Source of the DNA: Vibrio ezurae NBRC 102218
GTDB taxonomy: Bacteria; Pseudomonadota; Gammaproteobacteria; Enterobacterales; Vibrionaceae
Assembly: GCF_000467185.1 (NCBI RefSeq)
Contig: NZ_BATM01000021.1
Span: 92,103-156,102 of the forward strand
DNA: 64,000 nucleotides
Direction: 5' to 3'
Shown here: positions 8,935 through 16,691 of the stretch, piece after piece
Position numbering within the stretch: position 1 is the stretch's first letter
Layout of the letters: every line of letters starts with the position of its first letter
The notes under the pieces: model-generated
What the model saw: the letters and a program-made list of their open reading frames with translations, nothing else
What the model was told of the DNA's origin: nothing
The model's database searches: none
Program-made: the position numbers and the translations under genes

Positions 8935-9983
8935 TGAATCGTAACTATCTCAATGTAGGTCCAATCGTTTTGTTACTGACTATGGCACTGAGTTTCTCAG
9001 TTAATGCCCGTTTAAGTGCTGGTGGAGAAATAGCGGATACAAGCCATAACCAAACTAGCCATCCGTCAGCTGAGCAGCTTTCGTATATTGCGCAAGACAG
9101 AAATAACCCAATTGCAACACGCATCGATGCGCTACAACAACTGGCGCAGCACCCAAGCCAAAGTGCGCTTATTGCCGTGGCAAGAGGACTCAAAGATCCC
9201 TCGTATGAAATAAGAGAGGCATCGGTGAGCGCAACAGAGCCTTATCAGTTTGCGCATCGCTGGCGATTATTAGCGCCACTGATGAACGATTTGGTAGTGG
9301 ATGTGCGAATGGCCGTGGCGCGCAATTTAGTGGTTGAATATAGCGAAATGAATACGCTACAAAAACAGCAGTTTGAGAGCGTATTTGACGAATGGATAGC
9401 AAGGCTTGAGCAAGCCTCCGACGAAGAGTCGTTAATTAGCATGGCGCTAGCGTATGTGCATGTTGAGCGCTATTCACAGGCGAGGCAGTTTTATTTTCAA
9501 TTAACCGATCAATCACAGCACAATGTCGAAGCTTGGATTGGCATCGCCGAAACTTACCGCTTGGAGCACAATGATTTTCAGGCGTTAAATGTGTTGCAAG
9601 ATGCCCTGCAAGCCAATCCGCAACAGCCGCAACTGTATTACTCTAAAGCATTGACTTTAGTACGGTTAGACAGAAAGCCCCAAGCGGCAAAGGCAATGGA
9701 AAAGGCCGCAACATTGGCGAAAACCAATGCGCATTACTGGTATGTAAATGGCATTTTGCACGAAGTGTTCAACCCTATAGCAGCGCAACAGTCCCTGCAA
9801 AAGGCGTACGACATTTCGCGTAACCCACAACATTTGTATGCGGTGTGCGATTTAAAAATTAGACACGCTGATGCTGGTGCAAAACAGTGTGTGCTAGAGC
9901 TAAAAAGCCTAGCACCCGATGACGTGAGGAATGCATTAATGCGTCGTATTGACCACGGGGATAATGATGTTGTTGCGTACTAA
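8934..9983 (+). CDS. Exported HEAT/TPR-repeat protein
   Basis: A 349-residue protein with a signal peptide (hydrophobic core IVLLLTMALSFSV, probable cleavage near VNARL). Residues about 45-165 look like HEAT-type helical repeats (PIATRIDALQQL, YEIREASVSA, VDVRMAVARNLV), and residues about 175-300 look like TPR repeats (AWIGIAETYRLEHNDFQALN, QLYYSKALTLVRLDRKPQAA). Such solenoids bind partner proteins. I chose the ATG at 8934 over the TTG one codon earlier because it forms a TGATG junction with the maturase stop. It is probably a periplasmic scaffold for the neighbouring exported phosphatase or FGE-like lipoprotein; this is inference from context. Confidence 0.8.
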   Translation: MNRNYLNVGPIVLLLTMALSFSVNARLSAGGEIADTSHNQTSHPSAEQLSYIAQDRNNPIATRIDALQQLAQHPSQSALIAVARGLKDPSYEIREASVSATEPYQFAHRWRLLAPLMNDLVVDVRMAVARNLVVEYSEMNTLQKQQFESVFDEWIARLEQASDEESLISMALAYVHVERYSQARQFYFQLTDQSQHNVEAWIGIAETYRLEHNDFQALNVLQDALQANPQQPQLYYSKALTLVRLDRKPQAAKAMEKAATLAKTNAHYWYVNGILHEVFNPIAAQQSLQKAYDISRNPQHLYAVCDLKIRHADAGAKQCVLELKSLAPDDVRNALMRRIDHGDNDVVAY

Positions 9984-10238
9984 GGCACGTTTTACGTTTT
10001 TACACAGCTTGCCAAAGCGTCGAATATCATCAAAGTTTGGCGGCGTACCATCTGAGATGTAATGCTCCCAATACGAAAGCTCAGTATCCACTAGCTCCAT
10101 TAATTTCTTTGGACAACCGACGCAGTTGGTTCCCGTACCGCAGACAAAAGTCTCATCTTCATAAAGAGGCAATTCGATTTTGGCTTGCTCTATAAGGTTA
10201 TGCATTGCGGTGAGTCTATCGGGTTTACGTTCGGTCAT
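9936..10238 (-). CDS. Cysteine-containing small conserved protein, 100 aa
   Basis: A 100-residue soluble protein of unknown function. It has a cysteine cluster FVCGTGTNCVGCPKKL near residues 32-45 and one further Cys in FGKLCKN, a pattern that could bind a metal or Fe-S cluster. It is convergent with the HEAT/TPR gene and the two 3' ends overlap by 48 bp. The overlapping part is the C-terminal tail (ALVRNNIIIP and beyond). I do not recognise a named family. Confidence 0.65.
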   Translation of the reverse strand: MTERKPDRLTAMHNLIEQAKIELPLYEDETFVCGTGTNCVGCPKKLMELVDTELSYWEHYISDGTPPNFDDIRRFGKLCKNVKRALVRNNIIIPVVNTTH

Positions 10239-10436
10239 GTCGCTGAGCCTTGAATTCTAATCGGGGATATAATAATACAAATAAATCTAGTGTGTATAGA
10301 TCGTTTCATTATTAAGAAATGCCCAGATTTAAATAAACCTACTAGGTAGATACTTAGGGGAATGTCTACTTGTTTAAAGGAAATTGTGATGATGAAGTTG
10401 ATAATGTTTTTGGGTGTTTTCGTAGTCAGTTTTTGG

Positions 10437-10552
10437 GTTTAGCAAACTGTTGCCCCAAAGCTTTGCTATTACAAACTTATGGATGGCCTGTCATTTGTAG
10501 TAATAGGAACGCAGGAAGCATTTTTCTCAATGCAAAATTCAAGACCTGACCT
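10437..10552 (-). repeat. Copy A (partial) of a dispersed hairpin-bearing repeat
   Basis: Read on the minus strand this begins GAGGTCAGGTCTTGAATTTT and ends around TTTGGGGCAAC. Over about 115 bp it aligns with 27889-28000 on the plus strand, by eye about three quarters identical with a few single-base gaps. Shared blocks include GGTCAGGT, TTGAATTTTGCA, TCCTGCGT, CCTAT, ATAGCAA and GGGGCAA. The distal part of the full-length copy is not found here, so copy A is truncated. It lies just beyond a dead antitoxin gene, where a toxin gene would be expected. The rest of 10239-10658 shows nothing beyond a 17-codon ORF at 10392. Confidence 0.75.
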
Positions 10553-10658
10553 CATTTACTGTAATTCAGCAAAGTTTTTAACCGTGTAGTTTTTTACTTT
10601 GAGCAAATGAGATCGCGCTAAGTTACTTAGCTTGTATTTGTGCTTTTACATAAGTTAG

Positions 10659-10901
10659 TTACAGCGAATTCAGAAAGCTTTCGCCATCAACAGTGTTTCC
10701 ATTACTCCAGTCTTCTTTAGCTGACTTAAAGCAGTGTTTTAGGTACTCAACTTTCATAGCTTCTAGCTCTTCAAAGTCACGAATGGACATGATAACGACA
10801 GCATCTTTACTGTTTTTGCTGATTTTTATTGGCTCGCATTGTGCGTTTAGAAATAGCTCGCCGAAATTTCATTCGGCATCATTCGCAGTTAATGTACGCA
10901 T
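10659..10901 (-). pseudogene. Phd/YefM-type antitoxin broken by a nonsense codon
   Basis: Reading the minus strand from ATG at 10901 gives MRTLTANDAE, a TGA at codon 11 (10869-10871), then NFGELFLNAQCEPIKISKN, then KDAVVIMSIRDFEELEAMK and a C-terminal half ending in ESFLNSL, 80 codons plus stop. This is the Phd/YefM antitoxin layout: an N-terminal DNA-binding beta hairpin and a toxin-neutralising tail. Family members usually have Arg or Lys at the broken position, so a CGA to TGA change is likely. No RelE/ParE-like toxin is found downstream, where repeat copy A lies instead. These genes are typical cassettes of Vibrio integrons, but I see no attC site here. Confidence 0.8.
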
Positions 10902-11163
10902 GGTCAGTTCCCATTTGAGTTTACAGTTAGATTATAATGTACCGCATGAAATGTTTAATTTAATTAAATCGTGCGATTCGAGCGGAATTCAAGTTAACAA
11001 AACTGTACATGAGGGGTCGATACAACAGAAATGAGGCTTTTATCCCTCAATAGACTCTAACTTCTTTGAAAACCGCCGCTACCCAACAAAAATTGCCTTC
11101 TGTCTTATTTAACTTATCAGTGGTTTGATAGAGTTATGATTCGATATGCAGGGAGGGTTTGAG

Positions 11164-11298
11164 ATGGGAACGATAATAGGATTGGTCATTTTAGCTGGGG
11201 TAGATTGGTATCTTGTTCGGAAAACAGGACTTCATATACCTCAACTAATTTCCAAAAAGTATGCCGAGTATTTACGTGGCAAAGAACATCACAAATAA
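11164..11298 (+). CDS. Small single-pass membrane protein, 44 aa (family member 1)
   Basis: An ATG-initiated ORF of 44 codons with a purine-rich ribosome binding site (GGGAGGG) 5-10 bp upstream. The N-terminal GTIIGLVILAGV is a membrane helix and the C-terminal half is basic and aromatic (LVRKTGLH, ISKKYAEYLRGK). A homologue of 40 residues is encoded on the minus strand at 28174-28296, with 24 of 40 positions identical by my count. Conservation of a coding pattern between two copies with different DNA is good evidence that it is translated. It is too short for ordinary gene calling. Function is unknown; a lone helix with a basic tail is compatible with a membrane regulator or a type I toxin-like peptide, but neither is shown. 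Confidence 0.75.
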   Translation: MGTIIGLVILAGVDWYLVRKTGLHIPQLISKKYAEYLRGKEHHK

Positions 11299-11406
11299 GA
11301 TGGTATTGATTACGTTCAAAATTCGCCAAAGTATGACTGCCAAACGTCATGTTGAGTAACGACACTTATATAGAAACTTAGAATATAAGTGTCGGAATTT
11401 ACTGAA

Positions 11407-11757
11407 TTAAACGACCGCTGAACCAAAACGGTTGTGTCCATCACTGCCTTTAAAAAAGCCAAGATAAATCAGCATTAATAGTGAACCAATCAAAGGCACT
11501 AGGTTGACCAGCACCCACCAGCCTTTTTTATCGAGGTCGTGTAAGCGTCTTACTTGCGTTGCGATAGACCACCACACCATTAAGAGACTCACGATAAATG
11601 TCAAAAACGCTCCAATCAGCGATACATTTTCCGGGCTTTGATGAGATAAATTACCATTGAGTGCAAGACGCATGCCTATGCTTACCACGAAACAGCTGAC
11701 GAACATAAACCAATACGTTTTGCGACTGGCACGTCCCTGAAATGAAAGCATGTCCAT
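11407..11757 (-). CDS. DUF805 family membrane protein
   Basis: A 116-residue inner-membrane protein with about four hydrophobic segments. Family features are the N-terminal FQGRASRKTYWFMF, the central QVRRLHDLDKKGWW and the C-terminal FFKGSDGHNRFGS. I place the start at 11757 rather than further upstream because AAAGGGG lies just before this ATG and the protein then begins in the usual DUF805 way. The family is common in Vibrio and has no firm function. It stands alone between a small membrane protein gene and a decayed SDR gene. Confidence 0.88.
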   Translation of the reverse strand: MDMLSFQGRASRKTYWFMFVSCFVVSIGMRLALNGNLSHQSPENVSLIGAFLTFIVSLLMVWWSIATQVRRLHDLDKKGWWVLVNLVPLIGSLLMLIYLGFFKGSDGHNRFGSAVV

Positions 11758-11934
11758 AATTGACCCCTTTATTACGATAGCGTTGTATATTTGACTCAAC
11801 ATAGCACATACCCAAGTATCTCTAAATACAAGAAGTTAAAGATCAAGAGATACGATTTGGTATGATGTGTTGAGTTGAGCTTAGAGGAATCACTTTTTTG
11901 TTATCAATTCCCTTAGCATCAAGCAATACTGTTC

Positions 11935-12282
11935 TTAAGGTTGTTGTTTGGTTGGAGCGAGTGCAATTTTTCGAATGCATACGTTTTGCGGCTGTTGAAA
12001 AGCAAATAATACACTGCGCGCCACATCATCGGTAGCAAGTACACCACTCATGTCTTCCCCACGCATCATAACCATCTTTGATCTCTTGAGACGAGGTATG
12101 CGAAAGCTGCATCGTTTCTAGCGCGCTCAGTGCAATTGTGGTTCCTCGTACATTGGCCGCAGCCACTTCTTCACGAACATTTGCTGAGATGGCATGTACG
12201 GCAAACTTTGTACCGCAATAAGCAGCATGACTAGGGAATTTTTCTGCCAGCGATGGAGCTGATATTAATGATAGTACCACTG
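11935..12282 (-). pseudogene. SDR oxidoreductase remnant with two frameshifts and no N-terminus
   Basis: Three minus-strand pieces in different frames reconstruct the C-terminal half of an SDR enzyme: SGTIINISSIAG, then HAAYCGTKFAVHAISANVRE with the catalytic Tyr and Lys, then ATDDVARSVLFAFQQPQNV with a normal end LAPTKQQP and a TAA at 11935-11937. The first frame break is near the Lys-Phe-Pro codons after the Gly-rich strand, the second near Asp-Ala-Trp. The Rossmann half is absent; upstream sequence is unrelated. It is divergent from a LysR remnant, the typical arrangement of an SDR gene and its regulator. Confidence 0.8.
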
Positions 12283-12449
12283 TTTCTCGTGGTCATTGGC
12301 GCGAGTACCGATTGCATGCAGGTGAGCAGTTTTAATTGGCTGTCTGATATTTGTCATATACATAACCCAATTTCAAATAAAGCCTGAGAGAGGGTGTTAA
12401 TGCACAAATTTCCGCAATCTTATACTGCATCCCTCAATCAAGTTAGAAG

Positions 12450-12674
12450 GTGGTTATAGTCGTCTATGTTGAATGCCATCAATTTATCGGTGCTTCGTTC
12501 ATTTGTGTTGGTGGCGTGCTTGGGGAAGAGCTTCTCGTACATGTGTTCTCTGATTGGCACATACCTAGCGTTGATTTTTCAATGACTTACCATAAAGACA
12601 AATTTAGACCTGAGTGTTTGATTAAACTGATTGTATTTATTACTGATAAATTCAAACAGATGAGAAAAACATGA
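12450..12674 (+). pseudogene. C-terminal remnant of a LysR-type regulator
   Basis: The last about 50 codons read GEELLVHVFSDWHIPSVDFS followed by YHKDKFRPECLIKLIVFITD, the normal end of a LysR effector domain (the VL.DW..P...F...Y....R.P.L..FI pattern). The N-terminal helix-turn-helix and most of the effector domain are missing, and the residues before about position 25 do not fit the family. It faces the decayed SDR gene at 11935-12282 and was probably its regulator. Confidence 0.65.
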
Positions 12675-12700
12675 GCGGGGTTAATTTTTAAGGAAATTTA

Positions 12701-13255
12701 GTGAACAGTTATCAGATTTTGTACAAAGAAAAGATTATTTGGGCAGTCAATCTTAGCGGTGACAATGCGGTAGATCAGATAACGAGTTTAACTGAGCAAG
12801 GGTATAAAATATTCAGCCGAATAGTGCAAGCTGTTACGGAAAGTGACGCTATACGCCAATTTAATACGTTGCATAAACCGGCTAAAAATAGCGGTGATGT
12901 GACGATGAGAAATATACTTTGCTATAGAACGAATAAATTACAGAGACTGCCTTTTCTTGCATATACGATAGCCAGTTATATCGTTACTTTAGTCAGTGTA
13001 TTGTTGCTAACGTTAGTTGCGCACGAAAGTGATTTGGACTATTCAATGGTATTGCTAGTCCCTATATTTATTGGTTTGATATGGTTTATTAGTGGTTTAT
13101 CTATAGCGAGATGGAAAAATTGCGGTCATAAAACATGGCACTATATAGTATTGACACTTTGTTGTACGGTATTGGATTTTTATTTTCTCGGGGCAGCAAA
13201 TACGTTATTGACGCTGTATATGTTGTTTAGACCGCAATCACATAAAGTGGCATAA
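12701..13255 (+). CDS. Membrane protein with a DUF805-like C-terminal half, 184 aa
   Basis: A GTG-initiated protein with AAGGAA upstream. Residues 1-65 are soluble and resemble a small cytosolic domain (YKEKIIWAVNLSGDNAVDQI). From about residue 75 there are three or four membrane segments, and LSIARWKNCGHKTWHYIVL resembles the R..D.G..GWW loop of DUF805. The function is unknown. Its stop codon lies inside a perfect 13-bp inverted repeat (13246-13285), which may end transcription. The AT-rich codon use fits the accessory character of the surrounding region. Confidence 0.65.
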   Translation: MNSYQILYKEKIIWAVNLSGDNAVDQITSLTEQGYKIFSRIVQAVTESDAIRQFNTLHKPAKNSGDVTMRNILCYRTNKLQRLPFLAYTIASYIVTLVSVLLLTLVAHESDLDYSMVLLVPIFIGLIWFISGLSIARWKNCGHKTWHYIVLTLCCTVLDFYFLGAANTLLTLYMLFRPQSHKVA

Positions 13256-13285
13256 CATCATTTAATTTAATAATGTTATGCCACT
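13246..13285. repeat. Perfect 13-bp inverted repeat over a stop codon
   Basis: AGTGGCATAACAT, a 14-nt AT-only or nearly AT-only loop, ATGTTATGCCACT. The first arm contains the last codons and the TAA of the preceding gene. There is no T-run after it, so if it is a terminator or mRNA-stabilising hairpin it is not of the standard form. Confidence 0.6.
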
Positions 13286-13372
13286 AGAAAATGAACAGGA
13301 TTAGAGTTGAAAAGTAGATGATTTGTAGCGATTAAGTCGAGATTTAACGTAAAAGAAAAAACGTTATTGCTA

Positions 13373-13609
13373 CTAAGAGAGCAACATCTTATTAGACTTT
13401 AGCAGTCGAGTTAATTGTTCTGTTAGATTCATTCGTTTTGAGAGAGTTAATCGACCTGCATCATACAGCCTAACTAAAATACTAGTGTCTGTGGTTTCAC
13501 ATCGATTTTCATAGCGTATCTCTTCTAGAAAAGCGTCCATTTTATATGGAGACAGTTTAAACCTTTCCATTTCACACTCTAGATCACAATCGTATATAAC
13601 TACTTCCAT
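13373..13609 (-). CDS. Hypothetical protein, 78 aa
   Basis: A small soluble protein with no recognised domain. It starts at an ATG preceded by AGGAGA at good spacing, which supports translation. The sequence is rich in charged residues (CDLECEMERFKLSPYKMDAF) and ends in a probable amphipathic helix (NLTEQLTRLLKSNKMLL). It stands alone; about 380 bp of AT-rich DNA separates it from the fru operon terminator, holding only a hairpin at 13862-13894. Confidence 0.55.
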   Translation of the reverse strand: MEVVIYDCDLECEMERFKLSPYKMDAFLEEIRYENRCETTDTSILVRLYDAGRLTLSKRMNLTEQLTRLLKSNKMLLS

Positions 13610-13861
13610 ACATGTTCTCCTAAGAGTTATTATTTTCGATGGGTCTATTATCCTTATTATATTATTTAATTAATCAGTGCTAAGTCACATAAGGTTTACC
13701 AGTAACAATATGTGTGATTCCGATCAATAAATATGAGCCTGATGGCCATATATATGAGCTACAGCTCACTATGTTTCGAACGGGTAAAGTGTGGGGAAAT
13801 GCTCTATTTGTATGTAAAATACGATTATTTACGCTTTATTAAACATTAATTTACATGCAGA

Positions 13862-13894
13862 TGTGATACTTGATTTATATAATCAAGTATCACA
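13862..13894. repeat. Perfect 13-bp inverted repeat upstream of the fru terminator
   Basis: TGTGATACTTGAT, loop TTATATA, ATCAAGTATCACA. It has no T-run on either side. It could be a second stem beyond the fru operon end, or a binding site for a dimeric regulator. Half-site TGTGA recalls CRP, but the spacing is wrong for CRP. Confidence 0.55.
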
Positions 13895-13943
13895 TTAGTT
13901 AAATACGCATATGCGTTTGATGGTGTATGCAGGCGCGATAGTT

Positions 13944-13983
13944 AAAAGTTCAGGCTTTATAAGGTTAAGCCTGAACTTTTTTG
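13944..13983 (-). terminator. Terminator of the fruBKA operon
   Basis: Inverted repeat AAAAGTTCAGGCTT / AAGCCTGAACTTTT with an 8-10 nt loop, about 10 bp past the fruA stop codon. Both strands carry T after the stem, so it may work in both directions. Confidence 0.75.
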
Positions 13984-13992
13984 TTTTATATA

Positions 13993-15723
13993 TTATGCCT
14001 GTACAAGTCTCTTCTGATCGCTTTTCTTTAAGAAAGCGTAACTGAAGCCAGTAACCAGTGTACCTGCCGCAATGGCGACTAAATACATGAGCACTGGGGT
14101 GATAGCGTTTGGAATTAACAATACAAATAGACCACCGTGTGGTGCGAGTAATTGTGCACCAAACAGCATAGATAGTGCGCCCGTTAACGCTCCCCCAACC
14201 ATACATGATGGGATAACACGCATTGGATCTTTAGCGGCAAATGGAATCGCACCTTCTGAGATAAAACATAGTCCGAGTACAAAAGAGGCTTTACCTGCTT
14301 CACGGGCACTGGATTCAAACTTATTTTTGGCTAAGAAAGTCGCAAGACCCATGCCTAGAGCAGGCACCATACCAGCGGCCATAATGGCGGCCATTGGCGC
14401 ATATTGTTGTGATGCCAGTAGACCCACACCAAATGCGTATGCTGCTTTGTTTACTGGGCCACCCAAATCAAAACACATCATTGCGCCAAGTAAGATGCCG
14501 AGCATAACAGCGTTCCCTGCGCCCATGGTATTTAGGAAGTTCTCAAGACCACTCATCGTTGCTGCAACAGGGCTGCCGACTACGTAAATCATGACTAAAC
14601 CAGTAAACAGTGTCGCGATAAAAGGAATAATCAATATGGGTTTAAGTGCTTCCATCGACTGCGGCAAAGACAGTTTTTCGGCGATAAATTTTGCGCTGTA
14701 ACCAGCAATGAAACCTGCTGCTATACCGCCAAGAAAGCCTGCCCCCAATGAGCTAGCTAACATGCCGCCGACTAGACCGGGAGCGAGTCCTGGACGATCT
14801 GCGATAGAAAAAGCAATGTAACCCGCAAGTACAGGAATCATCAATGCGAACGCAGAAGCGCCGCCAATGGTCATTAGAGATGCGGCAAGTGTGCCTTCTT
14901 CTTTAAATGCTTCAATACCAAAGACAAAACTCAGTGCAATGATAAGTCCGCCAGCGACAACGACAGGTAACATGTGTGATACACCGGTCATTAAATGTTG
15001 ATAGATGCCTTTGCTTGTCGCGTTCTCATCACTCGTGTTTACGCTGCCTGTTGCTTTATAGGGAGTGGCTTGCGCAAATGCATTCTCAATTTCTTGTTGA
15101 GTTTTCTTAAGGGCAGGGCCCGTTTTTGTTCGATACAGTAACTTGCCATCAAAACGATCAAGCGGTACATCAATATCTGCGGCAATAATAACTAAATCGG
15201 CGTCTTGGATTTCTTGGTCTGTCAGTTGGTTTTTTGCACCGACTGAGCCTCGTGTTTCAACTTTTATTTGGTGTCCTTGACGTACAGCTTCGGATTCCAA
15301 CGCTTCAGCAGCCATAAAGGTGTGTGCAACGCCTGTTGGGCACGCGGTGATAGCCACAATCTTTTGGCTGGTGGAATTATTTTGCACACTTGCAGTGGTT
15401 ACCTCTGAACTGGTCAGGGTAGATGCATTGTGAATGGCCTTGGTTAAAAACTCACTGGCATTGCTCACGGCATTACCAATACTTCCTTGATAAACTGGCT
15501 TGCCAACAAAGCGAGCCGTATCAATTGCGGTATCAGTGGCGATGATAATGGCATCGGCGCTGTCAATATCGTGTTGGGTGAGTGCATACCCTTCAACGAT
15601 TTTAGATTGGCATTCAATTTTTGCGCTGATCTGTAGGGATTGAGCGGCTTTTTCTAACAGTCCGGCAGCGATGATGCTGTTCGCAACGCCACTAGGACAG
15701 GCGGTAATAATTGCAATATTCAT
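13993..15723 (-). CDS. fruA: PTS fructose transporter subunit IIB'BC
   Basis: A 576-residue inner-membrane permease that takes up fructose and phosphorylates it to fructose 1-phosphate. It has two tandem IIB domains, residues 1-100 with AIITACPSGVANS (Cys9) and about 120-220 with AITACPTGVAHTF, then a IIC membrane domain from about residue 240 with the FruA signatures GVSHMLPVVVAGG, IADRPGLAPGLVGG, GGPVNKAAYAFGVG and FISEGAIPFAAKDP. In E. coli FruA the first IIB copy has lost its cysteine; here both copies keep the CPxGVA loop. It is the last gene of fruBKA and is followed by a terminator. Confidence 0.96.
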   Translation of the reverse strand: MNIAIITACPSGVANSIIAAGLLEKAAQSLQISAKIECQSKIVEGYALTQHDIDSADAIIIATDTAIDTARFVGKPVYQGSIGNAVSNASEFLTKAIHNASTLTSSEVTTASVQNNSTSQKIVAITACPTGVAHTFMAAEALESEAVRQGHQIKVETRGSVGAKNQLTDQEIQDADLVIIAADIDVPLDRFDGKLLYRTKTGPALKKTQQEIENAFAQATPYKATGSVNTSDENATSKGIYQHLMTGVSHMLPVVVAGGLIIALSFVFGIEAFKEEGTLAASLMTIGGASAFALMIPVLAGYIAFSIADRPGLAPGLVGGMLASSLGAGFLGGIAAGFIAGYSAKFIAEKLSLPQSMEALKPILIIPFIATLFTGLVMIYVVGSPVAATMSGLENFLNTMGAGNAVMLGILLGAMMCFDLGGPVNKAAYAFGVGLLASQQYAPMAAIMAAGMVPALGMGLATFLAKNKFESSAREAGKASFVLGLCFISEGAIPFAAKDPMRVIPSCMVGGALTGALSMLFGAQLLAPHGGLFVLLIPNAITPVLMYLVAIAAGTLVTGFSYAFLKKSDQKRLVQA

Positions 15724-15733
15724 AGGGAAGACC

Positions 15734-16687
15734 TTATTTAGTTATAATGGTGTGTCGTACATCAACTTGATTGATGACGCTGTGCAATTGTTCGCTGCTG
15801 GGTATGCCGACTCCCACTTGCGTGACGGCAAGAGCGGATAAACCTGTAGCAAACTGCAACAAGGGTTCTTTTTCCATATTTTGCATGTGGCCCCAACATA
15901 GGCCTGCAACTAATGTGTCACCAGCACCAACAGTGCTAACAATTTTTGCTTTCGGTGGTTGGGAAAATAACCATATTCCCTGTTCTAGCCACATTACGCC
16001 GTTTGCGCCCATCGAGACGACGATGTTATCAATGCCTTTATCGGCAAGCTCTAATGCGGCTTGCTGGCACTGCTCAGCCGTAGTTAATGAACGGCCAACA
16101 AACTCAGCCAGTTCTTCATCGTTAGGTTTGATAAGCCAAGGCTTAGCGTCCAGTCCAGCACGCAGGGCATCGCGGCTACTATCAAACAGGACTTTTTTCC
16201 CAAGTTGATGCAGTCTCTTAATCCACGAAGCGCAAAGCTGTGGTGAAATCCCGTTCGGCAAGCTACCGGCTATTACGAAATAATCGTGGTCTTTGGCAAG
16301 TGCAAACAGTGTTTCTTCAAAGGCTCTGATGTCGGCTTCAGTGACCGTTACGCCAGGGAAGTTGATGTCACTGACTCTGCCATCTTGTTCAATCAGCTTT
16401 ACATTGATACGTGTTGCGCCATCGACTCGAATAAAGGCATCTTTGGCCTTGATATCGTTGAATAATTGGCTAAACAACTCTGGGTTATTTTTACCTAAGA
16501 ACCCCGTTACCGTTACCTCTGCGCCAAGTTCACTGAGCACTTTGGCAACGTTGACCCCTTTACCTGCGGCGTGTAACGAGCCTTGCTCAACAAGGTTTAC
16601 CGAGCCTAAATCTAGCTCTTTCACACTGCCTGTTAGATCTAAAGCAGGGTTTAAGGTAACGGTGACTACTTTATTAGTTGTTGTCAT
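15734..16687 (-). CDS. fruK: 1-phosphofructokinase
   Basis: A PfkB/ribokinase-family kinase of 317 residues that converts fructose 1-phosphate and ATP to fructose 1,6-bisphosphate. The N-terminal VVTVTLNPALDLTG, the GKGVNVAKVLSELG substrate motif, and the C-terminal STVGAGDTLVAGLCWG (catalytic Asp) are all present. I chose the ATG at 16687, just past the fruB stop codon with an AAGGAT site before it, rather than the in-frame start six codons upstream. The gap to fruA is 10 bp. Confidence 0.95.
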   Translation of the reverse strand: MTTTNKVVTVTLNPALDLTGSVKELDLGSVNLVEQGSLHAAGKGVNVAKVLSELGAEVTVTGFLGKNNPELFSQLFNDIKAKDAFIRVDGATRINVKLIEQDGRVSDINFPGVTVTEADIRAFEETLFALAKDHDYFVIAGSLPNGISPQLCASWIKRLHQLGKKVLFDSSRDALRAGLDAKPWLIKPNDEELAEFVGRSLTTAEQCQQAALELADKGIDNIVVSMGANGVMWLEQGIWLFSQPPKAKIVSTVGAGDTLVAGLCWGHMQNMEKEPLLQFATGLSALAVTQVGVGIPSSEQLHSVINQVDVRHTIITK

Positions 16688-16691
16688 ATTT

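Noticed and set aside
10390..10443. 17-codon ORF with a hydrophobic start (MMKLIMFLGVF)
   Set aside because: It is too short, ends at once and has no homologue in the window; it could be a leftover signal peptide.
10693..11034. Plus-strand open frame of 113 codons
   Set aside because: It is antisense to the recognisable Phd/YefM remnant and has no ribosome binding site or family.
10239..13400. Integron cassette array
   Set aside because: A Phd/YefM gene is typical of Vibrio cassettes, but no attC-like palindromic repeats separate the genes.
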